Shown here: in pieces, positions 1 to 7,834 of the stretch
Position numbering within the stretch: the stretch's first letter is position 1
Layout: each line of letters begins with the position of its first letter
NCBI GenBank assembly: GCA_902798285.1
Contig: CADBVZ010000006.1
Span: 1 to 64,000 of the forward strand
DNA from: an uncultured Prevotella sp.
GTDB lineage: Bacteria > Bacteroidota > Bacteroidia > Bacteroidales > Bacteroidaceae
Direction: 5' to 3'
Length of the DNA stretch: 64,000 bases
Program-made: the position numbers and the translations under genes
The notes under the pieces: model-generated
Database searches by the model: none
What the model was told of the DNA's origin: nothing
What the model saw: the letters and a program-made list of their open reading frames with translations, nothing else

Positions 1-192
1 ATGATGGAGAACTTCTTTGGTATCATGAAGTCAGAGCTGCTGTATCCAGGCAAGTACACATCTATGGAAGTCTTCATAAAAGACTTGAAAGAGTACATTA
101 AGTATTATAATAATGAGAGAATAAAGCTCAGACTAAAAGGAATGAGCCCAGTACAATACCGGACTCAATTCCAAATGAGAAATAGTGTTTAA
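1..192 (+). CDS. IS3-family transposase, C-terminal fragment
   Basis: The open frame runs in from the left edge, so only the last 63 residues are visible. They match the end of the DDE integrase core of IS3-family OrfB proteins (IS150/IS3 group): the segment MMENFFGIMKSELLY, then YIKYYNNERIKLRLKGMSP and a PVQYR motif. The glutamate in MENFF is probably the last residue of the DDE triad. The stop is followed within a few bases by an IS end at 195-219, so the element reads out of the window to the left. Whether the full copy is active cannot be judged. Confidence 0.85.
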   Translation: MMENFFGIMKSELLYPGKYTSMEVFIKDLKEYIKYYNNERIKLRLKGMSPVQYRTQFQMRNSV

Positions 193-194
193 TC

Positions 195-219
195 TGTCCA
201 AACTTTGGGGTTCACTTCA
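195..219. repeat. terminal inverted repeat of the IS3-family element
   Basis: The sequence begins TGTCCAAACTTTGGGG and ends at TTCACTTCA just after the transposase stop. It has the TG start and general form of IS3-family ends in Bacteroidota. The opposite end and any target duplication lie outside the window. Confidence 0.6.
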
Positions 220-383
220 TTCTTTGATCCGCATCCAAGATCTGCTGAAGCTATCGGAGGCCTCGCTGCCTATCGTGGCGGCCAGGCAAGATGCAATTAC
301 GCAGAGGCCTTTGAGGTGGTGATGAGGAGGATATGAGCGACCTGTCGATATGGGATTGTGAAGTGGATGAGGTATGTGAAGAT
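220..383. other. short unresolved stretch between two IS remnants
   Basis: Two frames are open here. One ends at a TGA near 310 and another at 330. A 28-codon frame starts at the ATG at 334 behind a purine-rich GAGGAGGAT but runs into the 23-bp repeats. No family is recognised. It may be the tail of a gene cut by the insertions. Confidence 0.25.
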
Positions 384-615
384 GGTACCATCATAGCGCT
401 CGAATCGGTACCAGCGTAGCGCACCAATCGGTACCACTGTAGCGCTCGAATCGGTACCAAAAGTTCATTTCGGTTCTGCCATTGTAGTTTAATTACTATC
501 TTTGCCGAAGGAAATACAAAACCTTTAGCGAGATATGGCAAACCAAAATGTAACAATGAGCAAGTTAAAAAGAGCATTTCAAATGCTGGCGGCAAGCATC
601 CCACACCGCGAGTGA
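384..615 (+). mobile_element. IS21-family left end with truncated istA
   Basis: Four GGTACC cores sit at 384, 407, 430 and 453, exactly 23 bp apart, and the spacers share TAGCGC and CGAATC. IS21 elements carry multiple terminal repeats of about this size. A promoter-like TATCTTTG follows at 497-504. An open frame then runs from the ATG at 535 to the TGA at 613-615 (26 codons). Its start, NVTMSKLKRAFQML, resembles the N-terminal helix-turn-helix start of IstA transposases. The frame stops where IstA would continue, and no istB is present, so this is a decayed remnant. Confidence 0.6.
482..504 (+). promoter_or_regulatory. promoter of the istA remnant
   Basis: The minus-7 element TATCTTTG is at 497-504 with a TTG at 482-484. 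It matches the Bacteroidota consensus and lies 30 bp before the istA-like start. Confidence 0.45.
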
Positions 616-673
616 TAAGAGCAAGAAATATAGCGTATCAGGGGACTTGATCCGCTCTCATCCAAATAGCATC

Positions 674-720
674 AAAGGCATCGATTGGTTACATCGCCAG
701 TCGGTGCCTTTGGTGTTTTT
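674..720 (+). terminator. intrinsic terminator-like hairpin
   Basis: The arms are 674-688 and 697-711. They pair over 15 bp with two G-U pairs, and a GTTTTTT run follows. It closes off the IS remnant from the island genes. Confidence 0.6.
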
Positions 721-733
721 TATGGCTGAAAAT

Positions 734-764
734 TTGGAATATTAAGATATTTTGTTTATCTTTG
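734..764 (+). promoter_or_regulatory. promoter upstream of the YobI-like gene
   Basis: TTG at 734-736, 20 nt, then TATCTTTG at 757-764. The start codon at 1160 is almost 400 nt downstream, so either the leader is long or this promoter serves a transcript inside 771-1150. Confidence 0.5.
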
Positions 765-770
765 CCCGTG

Positions 771-1159
771 GTTACTACTAATATTGATGCGTTGGAGATC
801 AATCGTCAATGAAATGGGAGGACCAGAGATATATAAGGAGGTTTCTCCTCATCACAGGATGGGGTGACCCTGAGGAGTGGAGGGAGTAATATAATCCCAA
901 AAGGATAGTTCAGAAAGAACTTTGAATGGATGAGTAGACAACAGCAGTGTATGCTGGTGTTTTTAAGGGAGACGCTAAGAATTACCTAAGAGAAGATATA
1001 GAAGAAGGTTCTGAAAGTCTGAAAGACAGGTAGCAATATTATTATTCCTGGTCAATTTTAGTATGGTATTGTTCGCTCCTGTAGAAAATACGCTTGGTAC
1101 CTTCGGCGATCAGTTTGGTGTTGTTAATTGAGCATAATCGAATCTAAAAGAAAAAAGAG
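771..1159 (+). other. 389-bp region: possible structured leader or decayed coding debris
   Basis: No full gene is present. Two readings compete. As RNA, several local hairpins can be drawn: 836-840 with 845-849, 845-851 with 871-877, 907-911 with 917-921, 942-946 with 952-956, and 1017-1020 with 1024-1027. GACCAG at 821-826 could close the whole with CTGGTC at 1048-1053. As coding debris, short protein-like frames follow one another: 787-867, 938-1033 (contains YLREDIEEGSESLKDR) and 1015-1131 (hydrophobic, ends GDQFGVVN). The last two would join by one frameshift. Neither reading is proven. Confidence 0.3.
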
Positions 1160-4100
1160 ATGGAGGAAATAAAGCACATACAAAAGACGTTAACTCCAAT
1201 CATACTTCAGGAAGGTATGCCTGGATATGAGACTGTTCGAGATGTTGAAGAGAAACTCAATGAACCAGATGTTTTTAATATTGCGATAACTGGACCATAT
1301 GGTTCAGGTAAGAGTACTGTCCTAAAAAGTTTGGTATCCCAATATCCGAACCATAACTATTTGACAATTTCCCTTGCTTCGCTTACTGGTAATGATAAGG
1401 ATGGTGGTCTTGATGAGAAAGAACAACAGAAGGTGGAATACAGCCTTCTACAACAACTGATTTACAAAGAAAAGCCACAAACATTACCAAATAGCCGATT
1501 CCGTCGTATAGAGTCACGGACAGTATGGGGCTCTATATTATATGGCTTGAGCATCATTGGATTTATACTCAGCCTTTTGGTGGTTTTTGAACCTGAATGG
1601 TTGAAAGTAGAATCCTTATTCAATTTATTTAATTTAGGTAAAAAGTGGAATCTGTTCTTTGATATTTTGTGCACAGTCTATATACTTTTGTTTGTTTTCA
1701 AACTGACAGCATATTTATACAGGCATTCTATTTTTAGCAGAATCAGGGCACTCAATTTAAAGAATGTAAAAATAGAATTAAACCAAGACTCATCGGTGTT
1801 TAATAAACATTTGGAGGAGATTGTTTATTTCTTTGAATCGACAGGCTACAATGTTGTTATTATAGAGGATCTTGACAGATTTCGTTGTCCTGAAATATTT
1901 CAGAAACTACGTGAGATAAATTTCTTGCTCAGACAATCAGAAGTCTTGAAGTCACAGAATAGAACCGTAAAGTTTATCTATGCCATAAAGGATGATTTGT
2001 TTAAAGATGCTGACCGCACGAAGTTCTTTGATTATATCGTCACAGTTATTCCCGTAGTGAACCCCAAGAACTCCTGTGAAAAGCTAACTCAGGAATTAGC
2101 AGAAAGAGGTTACACTTTGGATAAAGATGTGCTGAAGGAACTGAGCGAATTTCTTAATGACATGAGGATGCTTAAGAATGTGGTAAATGAATTCCAACAA
2201 TACATGGAGCGCCTTTCAAAATCTTCTTCACCAAATAAGGAAATGCTTTTGGCGATGATTATTTACAAGAATCATCATCCTGATGATTTTGGTAAGTTGC
2301 ATTATAAAGATGGAGCTGTATATAAGCTCATAAGTAAAAAGGCTGATTGGATAAAGATAGCCTCTGATAAGGTGATTGCTCCCAGAATACAAGTATGGGA
2401 GAAGAAGAGGGAGGACCTAATACAGTCCCAGGCTTTTACGTTAAAACAATGGAGGATGCTGTATATGGCCCGCTATCGCGAACATTTGACGTCGACGCTA
2501 ACAAATATTTCAGTTCAAGGGCAAGGGCGTTCGTTGACAGCTATTGCTGATTCTGAAGAGTTGTTTGAAGAATTAATTAAGCAAAAGAGAGTAACATACA
2601 CATATAGAAATTATAATCAGAATTACTCTGACACCATTGACAATCCATTTGCTACGATTGAGAAAGAAGTAGATGCAAAATTAAGCTATTTTGAGCGAAA
2701 AAAACTGCTCTCAAGGCCTGCAGGGGAGATTGATAATGAGATTAGGATGTTAAGGGATGAGGAGAACCGTTTAAAGAACTTTAAGCTGGTAAAACTTCTT
2801 GTTCAGTTCCCAGAAATAAAGAAAGACGAGCGTTTTATTGGACTTGGCTTATCTGAACTGATGGTCTATTTCTTACAGCGAGGGTATATTGATGAAACTT
2901 ACTATGACTATCTCACATTGTATGACGGAACAACTATGAGCTTGAATGACCGTGATTTGTTATCACGAATCAGACAAAATGATCCCAACGTAAATTATGA
3001 TGAAGGAATTGATGATGTTAAGGCTTTCGTAGAAGATTTACCGCTGTTTGTGTATGATTATAAGAGTGTTCTGAACTATCAGATAGCAGATTATCTGGAA
3101 TCCAATCCTGTGATATATAAAACTGCCCTACAGAGCTTTGAACAGCATTTCGTTACTTCATCTAACCCACCATTAGACTTTATGGCAAATTATTATAGAA
3201 GAGGTGGAAATGGTGCAGTTAAGCTATGGAGCAAATATGTAAAGGGCAAGATGAGTTGGCAGAGAATACAAACCTATGAAAAACAGGAATACTGGGATCC
3301 ATTAGTAGAAGCATGGTTGCAATTCTGTGAACCTGCAGACATTTCTGAAGGAATCAAGGAATGGCTGAATAATAATTTGGGCTTCTGTATTGAGCGCCTT
3401 AATGCTATAGGAGTAGAACATTTGAAAGAGATAATAAAAGAATGCATGTTTACCGACTTAACGCCTTTAGGGCCAATAGGTGGACAATTACAAGGTGAGG
3501 ATGTAATGGACGTGGCAAATTATATTCTTGAAAATAGACTCTTTGAACTCCATGATAACAACATATGGATTGCATGCCAAATAACAGGCAGTCCGTTTGA
3601 TGAAATCATAAGTGTTGATTTTGTTACTGTTTCTGATATTCTATCCTCTGGTAATGATGGCTTTAAGGAATATGTTTTAGAAAATCTACAGAGTATTTTT
3701 ACAGACTATATTTCCAAATCTAAAGGCCAAGAAGATGAAACTGGTCTTGTTTATATTCTGAATTGTGAAGATATAGAAGATAATCAGAAAGTAGAGTACT
3801 TGCGATGGCAAACTGAGCATAAAGTATTGGATGTCATGGACATTAATGATGCTTATAAACCGCTGGCAATACGCGGAAAGGTTCTTTATCCATGCTGGGA
3901 AAATGTCTTGGCCTATTACACTTTTGATCAGGAAATGATTTCTGATGATTTGGAAGGGTTTATTAATGAAAATGTGGACAAACTATTGAGAAAGGATTAT
4001 CCAACAGAAAATAGCTCTGCATTTGCCAGTGATATTGTGTATAAGTCCTATCTTAATATAATGGCATTTGAAAAATTATTGCCCGTATTAATTCAACATG

Positions 4101-4738
4101 TTGGTAAAGATGATGAAGATAAGTTCACTAAGGAAACTGGCATTGAAAGGGCAAAACTGCTTGTGCAAAATAACTATCTAACTGATAATGTAAAGACAGC
4201 AAAAGTGGTTGCACAGTTTGGCGCACCTTTATTCGCGAAATATCTTAGCTTTCATATTTATAGTCTGATTGGGAACTTTGATGGGTATAATGTTGATTCA
4301 AAAACCTTGTCTATCCTGTTGGATAAAAGTTCTACACTTACAAATGGTCAACATTGGAACCTGGCAAAAAAAGTACCGGCAGAACTGGTAAAGCAAGATT
4401 CAGACCTTGCTAATGTGCTGATGGCGTTGATGATAAAGAGGAAAGAGGAACTATCTTGGCCTGTAGTTGAAGCGGTGCTTAATAAAGCAACTCAGACAGC
4501 AACAAAGAAACAATTCCAAGAGTGGCTTATTAAACGATACTTAAGTGATGTAAATAAAGAGAAGATAATCCTTAAGTCAATGAGATACCCCTATTCGGAA
4601 ATTGTTGACGATACGAAACGCCCTCTAGTTCCCAAAGAATTTAAAGAATATTTGGATTTACTGGCCCCGCTTGGACTATTCACTTCGAATAAAGAAGAGG
4701 AAAAGGGGTATAGGGTATATCATAGTACAAAACAGTAA
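1160..4738 (+). CDS. YobI-like P-loop NTPase, membrane associated
   Basis: The protein has 1192 residues, close to the roughly 1200 of Bacillus YobI. A Walker A GPYGSGKST lies at residues 45-53 and a Walker B-like VVIIEDLDRF near 230-240. Between them are two hydrophobic segments (about 124-142 and 166-187), so part of the NTPase domain appears to be tethered to or inserted in the membrane, as in KAP/YobI-type NTPases. The remaining 800 residues are mostly helical with no recognised enzyme domain and could be a sensor region. The family is thought, from comparative genomics, to act in conflict with invaders; that is inference here. The gene is AT-rich like its neighbours, lies beside IS remnants and is followed 31 bp later by a membrane-anchored partner. 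Confidence 0.7.
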   Translation: MEEIKHIQKTLTPIILQEGMPGYETVRDVEEKLNEPDVFNIAITGPYGSGKSTVLKSLVSQYPNHNYLTISLASLTGNDKDGGLDEKEQQKVEYSLLQQLIYKEKPQTLPNSRFRRIESRTVWGSILYGLSIIGFILSLLVVFEPEWLKVESLFNLFNLGKKWNLFFDILCTVYILLFVFKLTAYLYRHSIFSRIRALNLKNVKIELNQDSSVFNKHLEEIVYFFESTGYNVVIIEDLDRFRCPEIFQKLREINFLLRQSEVLKSQNRTVKFIYAIKDDLFKDADRTKFFDYIVTVIPVVNPKNSCEKLTQELAERGYTLDKDVLKELSEFLNDMRMLKNVVNEFQQYMERLSKSSSPNKEMLLAMIIYKNHHPDDFGKLHYKDGAVYKLISKKADWIKIASDKVIAPRIQVWEKKREDLIQSQAFTLKQWRMLYMARYREHLTSTLTNISVQGQGRSLTAIADSEELFEELIKQKRVTYTYRNYNQNYSDTIDNPFATIEKEVDAKLSYFERKKLLSRPAGEIDNEIRMLRDEENRLKNFKLVKLLVQFPEIKKDERFIGLGLSELMVYFLQRGYIDETYYDYLTLYDGTTMSLNDRDLLSRIRQNDPNVNYDEGIDDVKAFVEDLPLFVYDYKSVLNYQIADYLESNPVIYKTALQSFEQHFVTSSNPPLDFMANYYRRGGNGAVKLWSKYVKGKMSWQRIQTYEKQEYWDPLVEAWLQFCEPADISEGIKEWLNNNLGFCIERLNAIGVEHLKEIIKECMFTDLTPLGPIGGQLQGEDVMDVANYILENRLFELHDNNIWIACQITGSPFDEIISVDFVTVSDILSSGNDGFKEYVLENLQSIFTDYISKSKGQEDETGLVYILNCEDIEDNQKVEYLRWQTEHKVLDVMDINDAYKPLAIRGKVLYPCWENVLAYYTFDQEMISDDLEGFINENVDKLLRKDYPTENSSAFASDIVYKSYLNIMAFEKLLPVLIQHVGKDDEDKFTKETGIERAKLLVQNNYLTDNVKTAKVVAQFGAPLFAKYLSFHIYSLIGNFDGYNVDSKTLSILLDKSSTLTNGQHWNLAKKVPAELVKQDSDLANVLMALMIKRKEELSWPVVEAVLNKATQTATKKQFQEWLIKRYLSDVNKEKIILKSMRYPYSEIVDDTKRPLVPKEFKEYLDLLAPLGLFTSNKEEEKGYRVYHSTKQ

Positions 4739-4769
4739 TGAGATGGATTAGTATCTGTGGGCCAACTAT

Positions 4770-5474
4770 ATGGGAAATAGAAAGAGACATAAGAATAAGA
4801 AATACAAATTTGTCTCATTAATTGAGAAGAACTGGCAAAAGATCGCAATCTGGTTGTCCGGAGCATTAGTTACGCTTTTTCTGACTAAAGCATGTAATGC
4901 CATTTGGCCTGATACACCTGTTGTTGTGAAAGAGCATACTGATACGGTAAAGGTGGTTCATTCTATGAATCCTTTACAAGTTGACTCAGATAGCATCATA
5001 AGGAAGCAGATAGAGCATCAGTTGATGAACATTGAATTGCTGAATAAATACGAGGAGCAAATTGCGGGTAAACGTGAAACTGCCAAGGCTAATATCTGTA
5101 AGATAATAGTGGGGAATCCATATTCTAATAGCCGGGGGTACTCTATACAAACGGCATCATCTTATTGCTTCATAGAAATGAATACAAATGGGCCATTTAT
5201 AGATATCGCTTATGATTTCTTACGAGAAGATTATATTGACTTAGTAAATACACTTTGTGTGAAGATATCTCTTAAAGATAATAATGACGGGAGGGATTTC
5301 ATTGTTTCGGATATGAACTATGAGCCTCATAAGGGGAATAATGGTTTATTGGTTAGAATAGTGAATGAATTTCCGCCAGGGCAGTATACTGTTGAGGCTG
5401 GCTTTATTTTGAAGGAGAATAGAATGGACAAATATCCGGCATTTTATCGCCAGACTTTTACATTTAAGAAGTAA
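4770..5474 (+). CDS. membrane-anchored protein of unknown function, YobI partner candidate
   Basis: The protein has 234 residues. A very basic N-terminus (MGNRKRHKNKKYK) is followed by one membrane segment at about 25-43, then a polar, probably coiled stretch (55-100) and a soluble domain of mixed strands and helices. The charge pattern suggests N-in, C-out topology. It starts 31 bp after the NTPase stop with no terminator or promoter between, so the two are probably co-transcribed. No domain is recognised. A role as membrane partner or effector of the NTPase is inferred from position only. Confidence 0.6.
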   Translation: MGNRKRHKNKKYKFVSLIEKNWQKIAIWLSGALVTLFLTKACNAIWPDTPVVVKEHTDTVKVVHSMNPLQVDSDSIIRKQIEHQLMNIELLNKYEEQIAGKRETAKANICKIIVGNPYSNSRGYSIQTASSYCFIEMNTNGPFIDIAYDFLREDYIDLVNTLCVKISLKDNNDGRDFIVSDMNYEPHKGNNGLLVRIVNEFPPGQYTVEAGFILKENRMDKYPAFYRQTFTFKK

Positions 5475-5478
5475 TGGT

Positions 5479-5589
5479 ATGGGGGAACATTATATGTTGA
5501 CAGGGCTGGCGGTGTTATTGGCCTTTGTCGATTGGTATATGAGGGATTTTGTTAATATTGAACTTACGTCTAAGAATGGAGCTGATTGA
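5479..5589 (+). CDS. possible 36-residue hydrophobic peptide
   Basis: The ATG lies 5 nt after the previous stop. The product has a hydrophobic stretch, MLTGLAVLLAFVDWY, then a charged tail. It overlaps the next small frame by 14 nt. It could be a short operon peptide or chance. Confidence 0.25.
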   Translation: MGEHYMLTGLAVLLAFVDWYMRDFVNIELTSKNGAD

Positions 5590-5930
5590 TTTAGACCAGA
5601 AGTTGGAGTATAGAGGGTATTTGTGGGTACTCTCAGATCCAGACAATAAAGTGGCTGGGGTGTTTGCATATTATCCCAATAAGATGAAGTGACGTAAAAG
5701 GATACAAAGTGTTTATGTCGAGTTTTACAAGTACAAGAGAGCCTATCTTGGCTGCAACCATAGATAAACTCTCTTGGTTTTAAAAAGTGTTGGGATTGTT
5801 TCTCTCGATGCTTGATAGGACCTACTTTAACTTTCTCAACGACTGTCGCGTCAGGATACACTTTTGCTTCCTTCTTTGGTACGAAGCGGCCAGTAATAGA
5901 ACTTCTTACTCTGTTAGACATCCTTGCCAT
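5490..5930 (-). CDS. small basic protein, probably extended by read-through
   Basis: The first 45 or so residues, starting ARMSNRVRSSITGRFVPKK, look like a family of 40-70 residue basic Bacteroidota proteins. The other 100 residues have no protein-like character (many C, S, T, N) and lie opposite the plus-strand small frames. The original stop has probably been lost, or the gene is decaying. The Met at 5921 (MSNRV) is an alternative start. The function is unknown. Confidence 0.4.
   Translation of the reverse strand: MARMSNRVRSSITGRFVPKKEAKVYPDATVVEKVKVGPIKHREKQSQHFLKPREFIYGCSQDRLSCTCKTRHKHFVSFYVTSSYWDNMQTPQPLYCLDLRVPTNTLYTPTSGLNQSAPFLDVSSILTKSLIYQSTKANNTASPVNI
5576..5692 (+). CDS. possible 38-residue small protein
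   Basis: The product begins MELIDLDQKLEYRGYLW. The YRGYLW-type start recalls small Bacteroidota proteins of the TIGR04423 family, which occur near type III CRISPR and other loci, but the match is by eye and weak. The frame may continue in decayed form past its stop. No CRISPR array is visible in the window. Confidence 0.3.
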   Translation: MELIDLDQKLEYRGYLWVLSDPDNKVAGVFAYYPNKMK

Positions 5931-5970
5931 GGCAATTAGTATCTAGATTTATAACGAAATAAAATGTATT

Positions 5971-6792
5971 ATGACGGTTGATCAATTATCAGATATTGTG
6001 GAGCAGTCGCTAAATAGCTTCAATTTAGAAAAACTTGCAGCAACAAAAGCGGATACAGTGAAGGAACAGATCCTTGCAATAGTCAAGCTATTATGTAAGG
6101 ACTATTTGGGAGCGGCTGAATCGGAACTTAAGGTTATTCTTAACTACAAGGAGGGCGAGTTCTTCAGGAAGTATGCTTGTTATCTTCTTTGGTTGAAGGA
6201 AACGACCGTGGAGGAACGGCATCAGTTCTCCGAAGAAATTCAGCAGAAAGCTGAGGATGGCGCTGGTAATGTTATTATTAATATGGTGGACAGATTGGAT
6301 AACATCAATAAAGAAACAGTGTTTGCTAAGTTGACCGTTGCAAGGATACATAATGCCATTAGTATTGAAGATTTTTTTAGGCTACATTCACTTTTGGAGA
6401 GGATACCATACGTTGATTTGAAGTTGCTTCCTCAATATAAGGAACCATTTTATGATGAGAGCGGAGATACGGAATTGCTGTTCGCAACAGGAGCGCTAGA
6501 GATTGAAACTATCGATACCAAAGGCGGATCAAATAAATATAAACTCTCAAGACTCGGTGATCAACTCTTGCGTTGGGGATTTAATATTCATCTAGATTTA
6601 GAACATGGGAAAGGTACAAGTGTGGAATTGAATTTAGGCGAAGATAGTGATATAGAAGCGATTTTTGATCAAAAGATAAAAGATGCCCAACCTAAGTTTG
6701 AAAATAATACACTATTTTTCCCTGATGGAACAAAATCGGGCAAACTTGAAGATGATGGGCAGTTTTTGTATGATGTAGCAAGGGGGAAGTGA
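5971..6792 (+). CDS. uncharacterised 273-residue protein with possible winged helix
   Basis: No family is recognised. The first 150 residues are helical. Around 165-205 the order helix, turn, GSNKYKLSRLGDQLLRWG looks like the end of a winged-helix domain (recognition helix, wing, LSxLGxxLL). The last 60 residues are acidic then polar. It belongs to the AT-rich island and runs with the YobI-like genes, though separated from them by about 500 bp and an opposing small gene. It might be a regulator or sensor of the island; this is inference. Confidence 0.55.
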   Translation: MTVDQLSDIVEQSLNSFNLEKLAATKADTVKEQILAIVKLLCKDYLGAAESELKVILNYKEGEFFRKYACYLLWLKETTVEERHQFSEEIQQKAEDGAGNVIINMVDRLDNINKETVFAKLTVARIHNAISIEDFFRLHSLLERIPYVDLKLLPQYKEPFYDESGDTELLFATGALEIETIDTKGGSNKYKLSRLGDQLLRWGFNIHLDLEHGKGTSVELNLGEDSDIEAIFDQKIKDAQPKFENNTLFFPDGTKSGKLEDDGQFLYDVARGK

Positions 6793-6849
6793 AATGCTCT
6801 CAGAAGGGCTGGATCCTTCAGCAAGTTCAGGAAGCAAAGAAATAAAAAT

Positions 6850-7080
6850 ATGACGCAAGAGGAGAAATGGTTACTTAAGTATAATGAGGTGGTGGAGTTT
6901 ATAGAACTGTACCATCGCAATCCGTCCAAGCATCGGATTGATGAGCATAATATGTTGAATTGGCTTAAAGCCAATAGGAAGCTACTCAATGCGGGGGCTC
7001 TCAAATCAGAGAGGATTGAGAGGTTTAAGGAATTGCTGGATACAATTGAACAATATAAAAGGAAGAATCAGTACGAATAA
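6850..7080 (+). CDS. helicase-associated-domain-like small protein
   Basis: The protein has 76 residues with a three-helix pattern W..KYNEVVEF....HRNPSKHR.DEHNMLNWLKANRKLLNAG. It resembles the helicase-associated (HA) domain repeats found alone or on the C-terminus of some helicases in Bacteroidota. It probably binds nucleic acid. A clean terminator follows at 7092. It may be free-standing or the remnant of a larger protein. Confidence 0.5.
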   Translation: MTQEEKWLLKYNEVVEFIELYHRNPSKHRIDEHNMLNWLKANRKLLNAGALKSERIERFKELLDTIEQYKRKNQYE

Positions 7081-7091
7081 AGGGAAGAAAG

Positions 7092-7114
7092 TCAGCCTTC
7101 GGGCTGATTTTTTT
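7092..7114 (+). terminator. intrinsic terminator
   Basis: TCAGCC, loop TTCG, GGCTGA, then a run of seven T. It ends the island transcription unit. Confidence 0.85.
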
Positions 7115-7146
7115 GCTTTAATAGGATTTGAATCAAAAAGATTTTG

Positions 7147-7154
7147 TATATTTG
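7147..7154 (+). promoter_or_regulatory. promoter of the superoxide dismutase remnant
   Basis: TATATTTG minus-7 element, 28 bp before the start codon. A TTG at 7128-7130 is at a slightly short distance. The promoter seems intact although the gene is broken. Confidence 0.5.
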
Positions 7155-7182
7155 CGCAGAAAATGGTTAAGACATAAGGAAT

Positions 7183-7599
7183 ATGGGAAAGTTTGAATTG
7201 ATGGCGCTACCGTATGCTATTGATGCATTGGAGCCGGTGATTAGTAAGCAGACGCTGGAGTTTCATCATGGGAAACATTTGGCTGCGTATGTGAATAACC
7301 TCAACGGGCTGCTTCCTGGAAGTGGATTTGAGGAAGCTTCTCTGGAGGAAATCGTGTGTAAGGCTACTGGCGGTATTCTGAATAACGCTGGGCAGATATT
7401 GAATCACGAGCTGTACTTTGGGCAGTTTACCGCACCTAAGGCCGACAATGCTCCTAAGGGAAAGCTCGCTGAGGCCATCGTTCGTGACTTCGGTTCGTAG
7501 CATGCGTATTATCTGGATTATCAGAACCGCAGGCCAGATCATCTGGCTGCCCTTTGGCAGATTATCAATTGGGAGGTCATTGGAAAGAGGTATGAATAA
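7183..7599 (+). pseudogene. sodB: Fe/Mn superoxide dismutase, internally deleted
   Basis: The N-terminal 105 codons are typical Fe/Mn SOD: LPYAIDALEP, FHHGKHLAAYVNNLN with the first metal histidine, and NHELYFGQF. The frame then meets a TAG at 7498-7500 directly after DFGS. Immediately beyond, in the same frame, come [15 protein letters not shown] and [11 protein letters not shown], the SOD C-terminus with the last metal histidine, ending at the TAA at 7597-7599. About 50-60 codons are missing, including the DVWE metal aspartate. The product cannot be an active enzyme. The promoter and first half are well preserved, so the loss looks recent. Confidence 0.9.
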
Positions 7600-7802
7600 G
7601 TGAACCTAGGGGCAGAAAGCCCCGACGAGTGGCTAATCCGAATCTACCGCGGGCCAGAGTGTGGTATCTGGAGAGATGACAATGCCATAGGCAATATTGC
7701 GAAGCTTGTTGCCAGGATCTGTCAGCCCCCCAATTATGGGATTATCATATTTGTGATTATCACTTTTTTGATAAAAAGTTTTGCTGGAATGAAATAATTG
7801 TT
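7600..7802. other. intergenic stretch with one copy of a dispersed hairpin unit
   Basis: AGGGGCAGAAAGCCCC with the following GACGAG at 7608-7631 is a copy of the unit also present at 9237 and 15041. A 65-codon frame (7600-7797) and its antisense show protein-like pieces but no recognisable family. Confidence 0.4.
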
Positions 7803-7810
7803 TATCTTTG
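7781..7810 (+). promoter_or_regulatory. promoter of the AAA-type ATPase gene
   Basis: TTG at 7781-7783, 19 nt, TATCTTTG at 7803-7810. The in-frame TTG at 7808 lies inside this element, which argues for the ATG at 7835 as the true start. Confidence 0.65.
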
Positions 7811-7834
7811 CAGCCAGGAAGGTGTAATAAAACA

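Noticed and set aside
384-475. 23-bp regular repeats as a small CRISPR array
   Set aside because: The spacers are not unique; the whole 23-bp unit repeats and an IstA-like start follows, so an IS21 end fits better. No cas genes are present.
251-604. 117-codon minus-strand frame
   Set aside because: It runs through the IS21 repeats and the istA remnant and shows no family pattern.
771-1150. Retron-type or DRT non-coding RNA
   Set aside because: No reverse transcriptase gene is present anywhere in the window.
7600-7797. 65-codon protein gene before the ATPase
   Set aside because: It begins inside the SOD stop region, includes a dispersed repeat unit and has no RBS or recognisable family.
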